Source: Bradyrhizobium sp. SZCCT0231 (GTDB lineage Bacteria > Pseudomonadota > Alphaproteobacteria > Rhizobiales > Xanthobacteraceae). From it: a DNA stretch of 64,000 nt. The notes under the pieces were generated by a model. It did no database searches and was not told the DNA's origin. It saw only the letters and a list, made by a program, of their open reading frames with translations. A program made the position numbers and the translations under genes. Shown piece after piece: positions 45,207 to 54,827 of the stretch (within the stretch, counting starts at the first letter, position 1; every line of letters begins with the position of its first letter). Location of the stretch: contig NZ_JAFCKP010000012.1 in assembly GCF_018130245.1 (NCBI RefSeq), forward strand, positions 124,001 through 188,000. Reading direction: 5' to 3'.

Positions 45207-45920
45207 GTGCCGTTCAGCCGCCGAACGATCGTTATCGCGCTCCTGCTGAGCGCAGCATCCCCCACATGCGCGCAGACCCAGGACAAAGCGACGCTGGTGC
45301 GCGAGGCCTTCGCTTCGCCTTACGGCAAGGCGCTGACCGCCGAGCTCGGCAAGTCACTGCGCGCAAGCGCCGACCCGGCATGCCTGACGGACAAGGGGTT
45401 AGCTGCCGACCAGCTCGAACCGCGCGGCCGCGATATCGTCATCACATGGGGCACGCGCATGCTGGAAGGCGCATCGGCGTTCATCGACCGGCAGAACTCC
45501 GACAATCCATTTGCCGGCGCAGCCGAACTGGAAAGCCTGAAGAGCAATCCGGACGTGAAGCGCTATCTCGCGATGGAAGAGCCGATACGTCAGGCGAAGA
45601 TCCTGGATTTGATCTTCGAGCATTTCGACCGCTACAACGTGATCGCCCGCGTGAAACTTGGAGCGGTCTACCCATTGGAGACCGGCAACGAAGCTCTGCT
45701 CCGTCTCAATCCGACGGATGCAACTGAAGAGCGGTTGGAGACGTTCGCCAGCAAGAGTCGTTCGAAGGCGCTGAAACGTTTCCTGCAATTGTCCGATCAA
45801 GAGGCGATTGCGCAGACTGCGGCGATCAAGAAGGCCTCATCGCCGCCGCCGTTTCCGCACACATTCTTCAAGGGCGTCGAGACCGACCTCGCCGAGCTCT
45901 GCATTCGCTCCGGCAAATAG
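45207..45920 (+). CDS. Secreted hypothetical protein
   Basis: A 237-residue protein with a signal peptide (RRTIVIALLLSAASPTCAQTQ). The mature part is helical and charged, with two widely spaced cysteines (DPACLTDKG and AELCIRSGK at the very C-terminus) that may form a disulfide. Segments such as IFEHFDRYNVIARVKLGAVYPLETGNEALL suggest a compact periplasmic domain, but I do not recognise the family. The start is GTG 45207, 109 bases after phoD on the same strand. Confidence 0.72.
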   Translation: MPFSRRTIVIALLLSAASPTCAQTQDKATLVREAFASPYGKALTAELGKSLRASADPACLTDKGLAADQLEPRGRDIVITWGTRMLEGASAFIDRQNSDNPFAGAAELESLKSNPDVKRYLAMEEPIRQAKILDLIFEHFDRYNVIARVKLGAVYPLETGNEALLRLNPTDATEERLETFASKSRSKALKRFLQLSDQEAIAQTAAIKKASSPPPFPHTFFKGVETDLAELCIRSGK

Positions 45921-45924
45921 GCGG

Positions 45925-46053
45925 TCAGGTGTCCCGCGCCTGAAGCGCCGCTTCCAGCACCTCGCTCGAGCACGGCTTCTGCAGCCGCGGCTGGCCCGCC
46001 AATTCGGGCGGAATGCGCGCCTCGGCGCCGTAGCCGGCACCGGGGGGTTCCCG
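45925..46053 (-). pseudogene. 3' remnant of a response-regulator receiver domain
   Basis: The reverse strand reads GAGYGAEARIPPELAGQPRLQKPCSSEVLEAAL and a TGA stop at 45927-45925. This looks like the end of a receiver domain: the QKP stretch corresponds to the conserved Lys-Pro after strand 5, followed by the last helix. No Asp phosphorylation site or start codon is found upstream, and the sequence is replaced at about 46050 by the EcfG-type promoter and the Crp-like gene. It is probably left over from a deletion. Confidence 0.6.
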
Positions 46054-46078
46054 GAACGAAACTCACCACATCATCGTT
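46053..46078 (+). promoter_or_regulatory. Candidate EcfG-type promoter, Crp-like regulator
   Basis: GGAAC (46053-46057), a 17-base spacer and CGTT (46075-46078) match the general-stress sigma consensus. The chosen start of the regulator is 75 bases downstream. Confidence 0.55.
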
Positions 46079-46152
46079 CTTGAGTCTGTCCACTTGTGCA
46101 CGCAGGGGACGGATGGAGCTCGCTAAGTGGGGAGGAAGGACGGGAGTTCACG

Positions 46153-46917
46153 ATGGATGCGCGCATCGGCAAGGTCACCGAGGTCGAGAGCCGGCCGGCC
46201 AACAATCTGCTGCGGCGTTTGAGCCAGGCAGACTACGCCCTCCTGGCACCGCACGTGACCGTCGAGGACTCCGCAGCAGGCCGATTGCTCTACAATCCCG
46301 GCGATGACGTCCAGGTCGTCCACTTCCCCTGCGGACCGTCACTCGCGACTTTCCTCGTCGCCAACGAGGATGGCCGCGACGTCGAAACCATTCTGGTCGG
46401 CCGCGAAGGCGCGGTGGGCGGCATCGTCAGCGAGGGATTTCTGCCGGCCTATACCCGCATCTGCGTGAAATTCGGCGGACCGTTTGCGCGCATTCACGTT
46501 GCCAAGCTGGAAGCGGCCAAGCTGCGCTCGGCGTCGCTGCGCAACATCTTTGCCCGCTATGCCGATTGCATGCTGGCCCAGATCTTCCAGTCGACCGCCT
46601 GTAACGCGATCCATTCGATCGAACAGCGCACCGCCAAATGGATTTTGGCGGCGATGGAGCGGACCGGCGACGAAACCAGCGTGCAGCTCACCCATGAGCA
46701 GCTCGCGACGCTGCTCGGGGTCGGGCGCAGCTATGCCAGCCGCGTGCTTCAGTCGTTTAGGGCGGAACGGATTCTCGACACAAGGCGCGGTTCGATCCTG
46801 GTTCGCAGCCGCGATGGCCTGAGGCTACGCGCCTGCCTGTGCAATGACGCCGTGAAAATGCATTTCGAGGAGGTGCTGCGCGGGGTCTATCCGACCGAGG
46901 AGCGGGAGGCGGGGTAA
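46153..46917 (+). CDS. Crp/Fnr-family transcriptional regulator
   Basis: A 254-residue regulator. The N-terminal cyclic-nucleotide-type beta-roll covers about residues 20-130 (LLYNPGDDVQVVHFPCGPSLATFL, DVETILVGREGAVGGIVSEG). A C-helix precedes a winged helix-turn-helix at about 165-225 (RTAKWILAAMERTGDETSVQLTHEQLATLLGVGRSYASRVLQSF). No Fnr-type N-terminal Cys cluster is present, so it is unlikely to be an oxygen sensor. ATG 46153 follows GGGAG; a GTG at 46096 is in frame. The EcfG-like site upstream suggests control by the general stress response. Confidence 0.88.
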   Translation: MDARIGKVTEVESRPANNLLRRLSQADYALLAPHVTVEDSAAGRLLYNPGDDVQVVHFPCGPSLATFLVANEDGRDVETILVGREGAVGGIVSEGFLPAYTRICVKFGGPFARIHVAKLEAAKLRSASLRNIFARYADCMLAQIFQSTACNAIHSIEQRTAKWILAAMERTGDETSVQLTHEQLATLLGVGRSYASRVLQSFRAERILDTRRGSILVRSRDGLRLRACLCNDAVKMHFEEVLRGVYPTEEREAG

Positions 46918-46991
46918 GCGGGTCACAAGGGCAGAGGGCGCAGTCATGCGCATCGCGCTGTTTGAACGTAACCGTGCTATACTCTCCCCGC

Positions 46992-47708
46992 ATGGGCGGG
47001 GCTTTGCTTCACACTCTCTTCGACATCGCTGCTTGGCTGGCGGCCGCGGCGGCGATCTACTGGCTGTCGCGACGAGGCTTGCAGTTTCCGGCGCAATCCT
47101 TCGCGCTGCCCTATATCGCCGCGCTGGTGTTCGGCGCCGGCATCGGCGCCTATCTGTTCGGCTCCGCCAATCTGTGGCTGTCGGGCCAGAGCGGCATTGC
47201 GCGCTCGGTCGAGGGCGCGCTGGCCGGCGGCATCGTGGCGATCGAGCTCTACAAATGGTCCGCGGGGATCACGGTGCGAACCGGCGCGCGGTTTGCACTG
47301 CCGCTGGCGCTCGGCATCGCGATCGGCCGGCTCGGCTGCTACTTCGCGGGCCTCGACGACTTCACCTATGGCACGCCGACGGCGCTGCCCTTCGGCCATG
47401 ATTTCGGCGACGGCGTTCCTCGCCATCCTGTGCAGCTCTACGAAAGCGCGGCCCTGGCCGTATTCGCAGCCTTCTATGTGCTGGCGGTCTTGAACCGGAA
47501 CGCGTTCACGATCACCAATGGTTTCTACCTGGTGCTCGCCTATTACGGAGCACAACGCTTCCTGTGGGAATTCCTCAAGCCCTATGGCACGCTGATCGGC
47601 CCCTTCACCCTGTTTCACCTGCTGTCGCTGTCGATCCTGCTCTATGCCGCCTTCATGCTGGCGACGGCACCCAAAGCGAGACCCGTGCATGAACGCGCCG
47701 TTGCGTAA
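46992..47708 (+). CDS. Lgt-like membrane protein (prolipoprotein diacylglyceryl transferase family)
   Basis: A 238-residue polytopic membrane protein. Lgt-like segments are GRLGCYFAGLDDFTYGTPT (residues from about 112) and PRHPVQLYE (around 143-150). Against the usual Lgt signature GRxGNFxNxE, the Asn after GRLG is Cys116 and the later Asn and Glu are not kept. It is therefore probably a paralogue rather than the essential lipoprotein enzyme. ATG 46992 lacks a ribosome-binding site, and a TATACT at 46978 suggests a short or leaderless transcript. Its last 20 bases overlap the radical SAM gene. Confidence 0.84.
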   Translation: MGGALLHTLFDIAAWLAAAAAIYWLSRRGLQFPAQSFALPYIAALVFGAGIGAYLFGSANLWLSGQSGIARSVEGALAGGIVAIELYKWSAGITVRTGARFALPLALGIAIGRLGCYFAGLDDFTYGTPTALPFGHDFGDGVPRHPVQLYESAALAVFAAFYVLAVLNRNAFTITNGFYLVLAYYGAQRFLWEFLKPYGTLIGPFTLFHLLSLSILLYAAFMLATAPKARPVHERAVA

Positions 47709-49134
47709 GTCGCGCCCCTACATCTTCTGGGGCCAGACCCAATCCCTCTGCGAGACCTGCCTGAAGCTGGTGCAGACCAAGATCCAGATTCTCGACAACG
47801 AGGTCTGGTACGAAAAGCGCTGCCGGGAGCATGGCGTTCAGTCGACGCTGGTGTCGACGGATGCCGCCTATTGGCGCCTGTGCAAGGATTTCATCAAGCC
47901 GGGTGACCGCCCGCTACAATTCCAAGAGCGTACCGAATTCGGCTGTCCCTATGATTGCGGTCTCTGTCCCGACCATGAGCAGCATTCCTGCCTGGCGCTG
48001 ATCGAGATCACCGAGCACTGCAACCTCACCTGTCCGGTCTGCTTCGCCGAATCTTCGCCGGCACGAACGAAATTCACTCCGCTCGCGACGGTGGAGAAGA
48101 TGCTCGACGCGCTGGTCGCGAGCGAAGGCGAGCCTGACCTCGTGCAGATTTCCGGCGGCGAGCCGACGCTGCATCCCGACTTCTTCGAGATCCTGGACGC
48201 CGTGCGCGCCCGCCCGATCCGCCACGTCATGATCAACACCAACGGCCTGCGCATCGCCCGCGAAAAGGATTTTGTGGCGCGGCTCGCCGAGAACAGTCGC
48301 GGGCTGGAGGTCTATCTCCAGTTCGATTCGCTGCAGCGCGATGCGTTGATCAACCTGCGCGGCGCGGATTTGCGCAAGATCCGCCAGCAGGCGCTGGAGA
48401 ATCTCGAGCATTATGGCATCTCGACCACGCTGGTCGCGACCATCAAGCGCGGCGTCAACGATTCCGAGATCGGCGACATCGTGCGCCACGCGCTGACCTG
48501 GACATGCGTGCGCGGTGTCACCTTGCAGCCGGTGCAGGATGCCGGCCGCAACGAGAATTTCGACAAAAATACCGACCGCATCATGCTGTCGGAGATTCGC
48601 AAGCGCGTGGTCGAGACCGGCGTGTTCGGCGACAAGGACATGATCCCGCTGCCCTGCAATCCCGAAAGCATCTCGATCGGCTACGGCCTGCGCAACGGCG
48701 CGAAGGTGCTGCCGCTGACGTCGCTGATCCCGCAGGAACAGCTGGTTGCGGTGATGCCCAACACCATCAGCCCGGAAAAATATCCGATGCTGCGGGAAAA
48801 ATTCGTCGATCTGTTCTCGCTGTCGTCGGGGCCCCTCAACACCAGCGAGCGCGTCTGCGAATTGCTGTGCTGCCTGCCGAGCTTCGAGGTGCCGCAGGGT
48901 CTCACTTACGAGAACGTCTTCCGCGTGACCATCGTGCAGTTTCTCGACCGCTTCAATTTCTGCGTCGGCAACGTCAAGCGCAGCTGCATCCATTTCGTGA
49001 CCGAGCAGGGCGCGATCATTCCGTTCGACACCTACAATCTGTTCTACCGCAACGGCGCGATCTCCCGGATCCGCGCCGAGCTCGAAGGGCAGACTTATCG
49101 CGAGGCGAGACAGAGCGAGGAAGCGCGACAATGA
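47689..49134 (+). CDS. Radical SAM enzyme of the COG1964 / tetraether-synthase-like group
   Basis: A 481-residue enzyme. The N-terminus has a zinc-ribbon-like CETC (21, 24) with Cys45 in KRCREHG. Extra cysteines are in GCPYDCGLC (86, 90, 93). The radical SAM cluster is CNLTCPVC (111, 115, 118). The core continues with QISGGEPTLHPDF. The C-terminus adds Cys in FNFCVGNVKRSCIHF (425, 433) and ends in PFDTYNLFYR, resembling proteins related to MJ0619/Tes. Those archaeal relatives act on lipid or pterin substrates. The substrate here is unknown. It is tightly overlapped with the Lgt-like gene and a two-TM gene. Confidence 0.86.
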   Translation: MNAPLRKSRPYIFWGQTQSLCETCLKLVQTKIQILDNEVWYEKRCREHGVQSTLVSTDAAYWRLCKDFIKPGDRPLQFQERTEFGCPYDCGLCPDHEQHSCLALIEITEHCNLTCPVCFAESSPARTKFTPLATVEKMLDALVASEGEPDLVQISGGEPTLHPDFFEILDAVRARPIRHVMINTNGLRIAREKDFVARLAENSRGLEVYLQFDSLQRDALINLRGADLRKIRQQALENLEHYGISTTLVATIKRGVNDSEIGDIVRHALTWTCVRGVTLQPVQDAGRNENFDKNTDRIMLSEIRKRVVETGVFGDKDMIPLPCNPESISIGYGLRNGAKVLPLTSLIPQEQLVAVMPNTISPEKYPMLREKFVDLFSLSSGPLNTSERVCELLCCLPSFEVPQGLTYENVFRVTIVQFLDRFNFCVGNVKRSCIHFVTEQGAIIPFDTYNLFYRNGAISRIRAELEGQTYREARQSEEARQ

Positions 49135-49415
49135 GCGATACGCCACCACCGGTTCTGCCGCCCGTCCCGACGCCCGGCCAGGTACGCAGCGGCTGCCTCA
49201 CCGCGTTGATGGTGATCGCAGGGGTGATCCTGCTGCTGCCGGGCCTCTGCGCAGTCCTGTTCGGCGGAATCTCGATATCCGAGAGCGGCCGGATCGATTC
49301 CGACATCGCGCCGCTGGTGTTCCTGGGCGTGGTCGTCGGCATCGGAGGCGTCGTCCTGATCTGGGCGGCCATCAGGGGGCGGAAAGCCCCCGCCCATCCC
49401 GGAACCCAGCCCTAA
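49131..49415 (+). CDS. Small two-helix membrane protein
   Basis: A 94-residue protein with a Pro-rich N-terminus (TPPPVLPPVPTPGQVRSG), helix 1 at about 22-46 (LTALMVIAGVILLLPGLCAVLF), helix 2 at about 60-82 (APLVFLGVVVGIGGVVLIWAAI) and a short basic tail. It starts in the ATGA overlap with the radical SAM gene, so it should be translated with it. No family function is known. It may be an accessory or anchoring subunit of the enzyme pair. Confidence 0.75.
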   Translation: MSDTPPPVLPPVPTPGQVRSGCLTALMVIAGVILLLPGLCAVLFGGISISESGRIDSDIAPLVFLGVVVGIGGVVLIWAAIRGRKAPAHPGTQP

Positions 49416-49466
49416 GCCCCGGAGATTCCCGGACAAAATTCAATCAACCAACGGCCAAAGAACACA

Positions 49467-49494
49467 TTGTTTTTTGGCGGTTTTTGCATATATT
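49467..49494 (+). promoter_or_regulatory. Possible sigma-70 promoter for typA
   Basis: TTGTTT (49467-49472), a 16-base spacer and TATATT (49489-49494), about 160 bases before the typA start, with a T-rich spacer. This is pattern-based only. Confidence 0.4.
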
Positions 49495-49514
49495 GCGCCG
49501 CAAACGCGCAGGGC

Positions 49515-49545
49515 GCCCGGTCTGATATGGCCGGGCTTCCTTTTT
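49515..49545 (+). terminator. Terminator-like hairpin between the radical SAM operon and typA
   Basis: The stem GCCCGG / CCGGGC with a 10-base loop is followed by TTCCTTTTT. It could end the upstream operon. If typA is transcribed from the promoter candidate at 49467, it would lie in the typA leader and act as an attenuator. A second small hairpin (GGGCGC AAA GCGCCC) follows at once. Confidence 0.5.
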
Positions 49546-49655
49546 GGGCGCAAAGCGCCCCGTTTCCAGTCTTCCAGCGTTGTTTCGAGAAGAGGTCCCG
49601 GTCCGACCGGCGAGATCGCGCTTAACCCATTGTTCGACCGCAAAGAAGCTCACTC

Positions 49656-51482
<1,827 letters not shown>

Positions 51483-51502
51483 GGCCGCCGCTCTCACTCG
51501 CT

Positions 51503-51639
51503 GTCATTCCCCGCCACCGGGTCTCGCCTTCGGCGAGCCCGATGACAGGCTCCGGCGGGGAATCCAGTACGCCGCAGCTTCTCGGCTCTATTGCGACTGC
51601 CTCTGGGATACTGGATCACCCGCCTACGCGGGTGATGAC
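51503..51639. repeat. Palindromic repeat, 'GTCATTCCCCGCC' family
   Basis: The left end GTCATTCCCCGCC, the internal CCGGCGGGGAATCCAGTACGCC, and the right ATACTGGATCACCCGC with the hairpin GCCTACGCGGGTGATGAC build a compound palindrome. It fills most of the gap after typA. Confidence 0.8.
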
Positions 51640-51691
51640 AGCTGTGCGGGGGCGGCTTCAGCGCGTATCACAGACGTGCTAGAGCCCGCCC

Positions 51692-52939
51692 ATGACCTCC
51701 CTCCCCTCCTCCGTCGACGTCGCGATCATCGGCGCCGGTGCCGCCGGCCTCGGTGCGGCGCATGCGCTGGCGGGCTCCGGCCTCTCCGTGATCGTGCTGG
51801 AGGCGCGTAACAGGCTCGGCGGCCGGGCCTGGACCGTGCAGGCCTCGCCTGAGGTCATCTTCGACGTCGGCTGCGGCTGGCTGCATTCGGCGGACAAGAA
51901 CTCCTTCGTCACAATCGCGCAGCGGCAGGGTTTCGAGCTCAACAAGGACCTGCCGCCCTGGCGTGAGCGCGCCTATGGCAGCGCGTTTCCGCAAGACCAG
52001 CGCGACGATTTCATGCGCGCGATGGACGCGTTCTATGAGCGCCTGTGGCAGGCCGCGCAGAAGGGCAAGGACGAGCCCGCGAGCTTGAGCCTCGAGCCCG
52101 GCAATCGCTGGAATCCAATGATCGACGCGATCTCGACCTATATCAACGGCTGCGAGCTGCGGGATATGTCGACGCTGGACTGGGACGCCTATGAGGACAC
52201 CAACCTCAACTGGCGCGTCCGTCGCGGCTATGGCGCGCTGATTGCAGCCTATGGTGCGCCTTGCCCGGTGGCGCTGAACTGCAACGTCACGCTGATCGAT
52301 CATTCGGGCATACGCATCCGCATCGAGACCTCGCAGGGCACGCTGGCGGCCGACAAGGTGATCGTCACCGTGCCGACCAATCTCATCGCCGATGAGACGA
52401 TCCGCTTCTCGCCGCCGCTCCCGGCCAAGGTCGATGCCGCCGCCGGCCTGCCGCTCGGCGTCGACAACAAGGTGACGCTGGCGCTCGACGACGCCGAGGC
52501 CTTTCCGAAGGAGGGCAACCTGCGCGGCGCCACCATGCGGACCGAGATGGGCACCTATCACATCCGCCCGTTCGGCCAGCCCTGCATCGAAGGCTTCTTC
52601 GGCGGCAGCTTTGCCCGCGAGCTGGAAGACGCCGGCGAAGGCGCCATCGCCGCGCACAGCATCGACGAGATCGCGGGGTTCCTCGGCAACGATATCAGGG
52701 ACAAGCTGAAGCCGCTCTGCGAGTCCCGCTGGGCCCGCGATCCCTTCGCGCGGGGGTCCTATTCGCACGCGCTGCCCGGGCACGCGGGGGATCGCGCGGT
52801 GTTGGCCGCACCGGTGGATGGCCGGCTGTTCTTCGCCGGCGAGGCAACGTCGCCGACCTTCTTCACGACGGCGCATGGCGCGCGGGACAGCGGCGAGCGG
52901 GCGGCGAAGGAAGTGCTCGCGACTCTGGGCAAGCTGTAA
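51692..52939 (+). CDS. FAD-dependent amine oxidase-like protein
   Basis: A 415-residue flavoprotein of the monoamine oxidase/polyamine oxidase fold. The FAD motif is VAIIGAGAAGLGAAHAL with the following ARNRLGGRAWT. The C-terminal FAD-contact motif is GRLFFAGEATSPTFFTTAHGARDSGERAA. Active-site segments include FDVGCGWLHSADKN. No signal peptide is seen, so it is probably cytoplasmic. The substrate is unknown; amine, polyamine or carotenoid-type reactions are all possible for the family. It stands alone between repeats. Confidence 0.86.
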   Translation: MTSLPSSVDVAIIGAGAAGLGAAHALAGSGLSVIVLEARNRLGGRAWTVQASPEVIFDVGCGWLHSADKNSFVTIAQRQGFELNKDLPPWRERAYGSAFPQDQRDDFMRAMDAFYERLWQAAQKGKDEPASLSLEPGNRWNPMIDAISTYINGCELRDMSTLDWDAYEDTNLNWRVRRGYGALIAAYGAPCPVALNCNVTLIDHSGIRIRIETSQGTLAADKVIVTVPTNLIADETIRFSPPLPAKVDAAAGLPLGVDNKVTLALDDAEAFPKEGNLRGATMRTEMGTYHIRPFGQPCIEGFFGGSFARELEDAGEGAIAAHSIDEIAGFLGNDIRDKLKPLCESRWARDPFARGSYSHALPGHAGDRAVLAAPVDGRLFFAGEATSPTFFTTAHGARDSGERAAKEVLATLGKL

Positions 52940-52950
52940 CTAGGAGCTCC

Positions 52951-53028
52951 GTCATTGCGAGCGCAGCGAAGCAATCCAGAATCTTTCCGCGGTGGCAGTC
53001 TGGATTGCTTCGCTGCGCTCGCAATGAC
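52951..53028. repeat. 'GTCATTGCGAGC' palindromic repeat, copy 3
   Basis: Arms GTCATTGCGAGCGCAGCGAAGCAATCCAGA and its inverse close to GCTTCGCTGCGCTCGCAATGAC. The pairing is almost perfect. It lies in a convergent gap. Confidence 0.93.
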
Positions 53029-53031
53029 GAA

Positions 53032-53439
53032 TTACTCGATCACCCGCGCCCGCAAATCGGCATCTGGCACGAAGCAGGCATCGTACTTGCCGAAGATGCG
53101 ATAGCGATTGCGCGCGATGAGGTTGTACACGAGGTCCCGCAGCGGCTTTGGCACGACGAATAATGCGCGCACCCATCCCCAGCCGGGAATCTGTGACAGC
53201 ACCGTTAGTGCGGCGTCGGACTTCATGAAGACCTCGCCGCCATGGACCACCGCGTTGGTATCAGGATCGTCGGGATCGATGCCGAACGTGCGCGCGAGCC
53301 GTACCCCATAGTCCGACTGGATCGGGGTGAAGCGAAACCGCTTCGCCGTATCGCGCTTGGCAACAAAACGCACCCAGCGCGAGCAGAAGATGCAGACGCC
53401 GTCGAACAGGATCACGTCATCGTCGGGCCATCTGGGCAT
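53032..53439 (-). CDS. DCC-family protein (DUF393, thiol-disulfide oxidoreductase-like)
   Basis: A 135-residue protein starting ILFDGVCIFCSRWVRFVAKRD, the DxxCxxC motif of the DCC (DUF393) family. The two cysteines are six residues from the family Asp. The rest (FTPIQSDYGVRLARTFGID, IPGWGWVRALFVVPKPLRDLVYNLIARNRYRIFGK) is typical. A thioredoxin-like redox role is proposed for the family but not established. A palindromic repeat abuts its stop, and the epimerase operon lies upstream on the same strand. Confidence 0.88.
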   Translation of the reverse strand: MPRWPDDDVILFDGVCIFCSRWVRFVAKRDTAKRFRFTPIQSDYGVRLARTFGIDPDDPDTNAVVHGGEVFMKSDAALTVLSQIPGWGWVRALFVVPKPLRDLVYNLIARNRYRIFGKYDACFVPDADLRARVIE

Positions 53440-53499
53440 CAGACTCTCTTTTTGACGCGTTTTCTTTAAGCGAACCGGGATCCACTTCGCTCGAAAACG

Positions 53500-54819
53500 C
53501 TATCGATTATCCAGCATCAGAAGCGCGACCAGCATCAGCACGATCGCCGGCCCCGTTTTCACCAGCGCGCCGAGCGGTTCGACCCACAGGTCGGGCGTCA
53601 GGATCGCCGCGCCAATCATATAGCCGAGCGACGCCAAAATGCCCGCGACGAGCCCGACCGCCGCGGTGCGGCGGAAGGCGATCAGCACGCCGATGCTCAT
53701 GTCCATCAGGCTGGTGCCGATGGTGATGGGATCGACCAGCGCGGGCGGGAAATTGTGTGCGCTCAAAATCCCGGCGGCGGCGCGGTAGGACACGAACAGC
53801 GCGATGAAGCCCGAGACGATCCAGAACGCGACCAGGCTCGCGACAATCAGCGCCTTGACCAGAAACAGGCGCGCGAACCATTTGTCCTGGATGGTGGCGG
53901 GATGGCGCCCGACCGTCTCAGCCAGCGTCTTCGGCGCGATGCCCGTGGCGGCGATCCACGCGGAGGGATCGCCGATCACGCCGCGGCGCAGCTCGGCGAT
54001 GGCCGTTGAGCGCATCGGAGGCATCCAGCCGAGATAGCTGGCGAGATCACCGAGTTTCGCGCCGAGATCGAGCATGAAGCGCGGCATCGCGATGCGTGGC
54101 CAGCCGGCTGTGCCGAACGCATGCCGAAACTGCTTGACGACGCCGGCCACGGTGGCCGGTTCGGCCTGCATCAGATCCCAACTCACCGCCTTCACGGAGG
54201 CATCGTCGATGTCGCGTGCGGCGAGCCAGGCGATGGTCGCCGAAATATCCTCGATCGCGACGGGGTGGAATGGCGCTGCCATTTCCTTGGCGGGCAAATC
54301 AACCGGGAAGGCAGCAAGTGCGCGGAGCATGGCGCTGCCGCCATAGGCTGACGGCGCGACCACGAAGCCGGGCCGTAGGATGGCATGGGGAATGCCGCTA
54401 GTCCCGATCAGCCGCTCGGCCTCGCGCTTGGTGGTGGCGAAGGCGGTGCGATCCGCCTCCGCGGAGCCGGGGATCGAGATATGCACCAGCCGGATTGCGC
54501 GACCGCTGCCGCCGATTGCCTGAAGCAGCCGCGCGACGAAATCGCGATGCACCGCGCTCGTGTTGCTGCCGGGGCCATCCTGGAGCACGCCGAGGCAGTT
54601 CACCACGACATCAACGGAATGCTCGCTGAGGAGGCGCGTCAGCGCGGCCGCATCGAGGATGAGGATCGGCAGCTCGATGTCCAGCGCGCTCATTGCCTGC
54701 GCCGGCGACAGGCTCCGCGCTACGCCGACGACGCGAAAGCCCCGCGTGCGCAGATCGTCGGCGACGAAGCGGCCGATCAGGCCGGAGGCGCCGAGCACCA
54801 GAATGGTTCGCTCACTCAT
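53500..54819 (-). CDS. NAD(P)-binding epimerase-like domain fused to a DoxX-like membrane domain
   Basis: A 439-residue fusion. The N-terminal 300 residues form an atypical SDR/NmrA-type nucleotide-binding domain (VLGASGLIGRFVADDLRTRGFRVVGVARS, VVVNCLGVLQDGPG, VHISIPGSAEADRTAFATTKREAERL). The last 130 residues contain about four helices (VKALIVASLVAFWIVSGFIALF, GTSLMDMSIGVLIAFRRTAAVGLVAGILASLGYMIGAA) resembling DoxX-like proteins. It is preceded eight bases upstream by the DUF2269 gene, so the two membrane proteins are probably made together. The reaction is unknown. Confidence 0.82.
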   Translation of the reverse strand: MSERTILVLGASGLIGRFVADDLRTRGFRVVGVARSLSPAQAMSALDIELPILILDAAALTRLLSEHSVDVVVNCLGVLQDGPGSNTSAVHRDFVARLLQAIGGSGRAIRLVHISIPGSAEADRTAFATTKREAERLIGTSGIPHAILRPGFVVAPSAYGGSAMLRALAAFPVDLPAKEMAAPFHPVAIEDISATIAWLAARDIDDASVKAVSWDLMQAEPATVAGVVKQFRHAFGTAGWPRIAMPRFMLDLGAKLGDLASYLGWMPPMRSTAIAELRRGVIGDPSAWIAATGIAPKTLAETVGRHPATIQDKWFARLFLVKALIVASLVAFWIVSGFIALFVSYRAAAGILSAHNFPPALVDPITIGTSLMDMSIGVLIAFRRTAAVGLVAGILASLGYMIGAAILTPDLWVEPLGALVKTGPAIVLMLVALLMLDNR

Positions 54820-54827
54820 CGCGTCCC

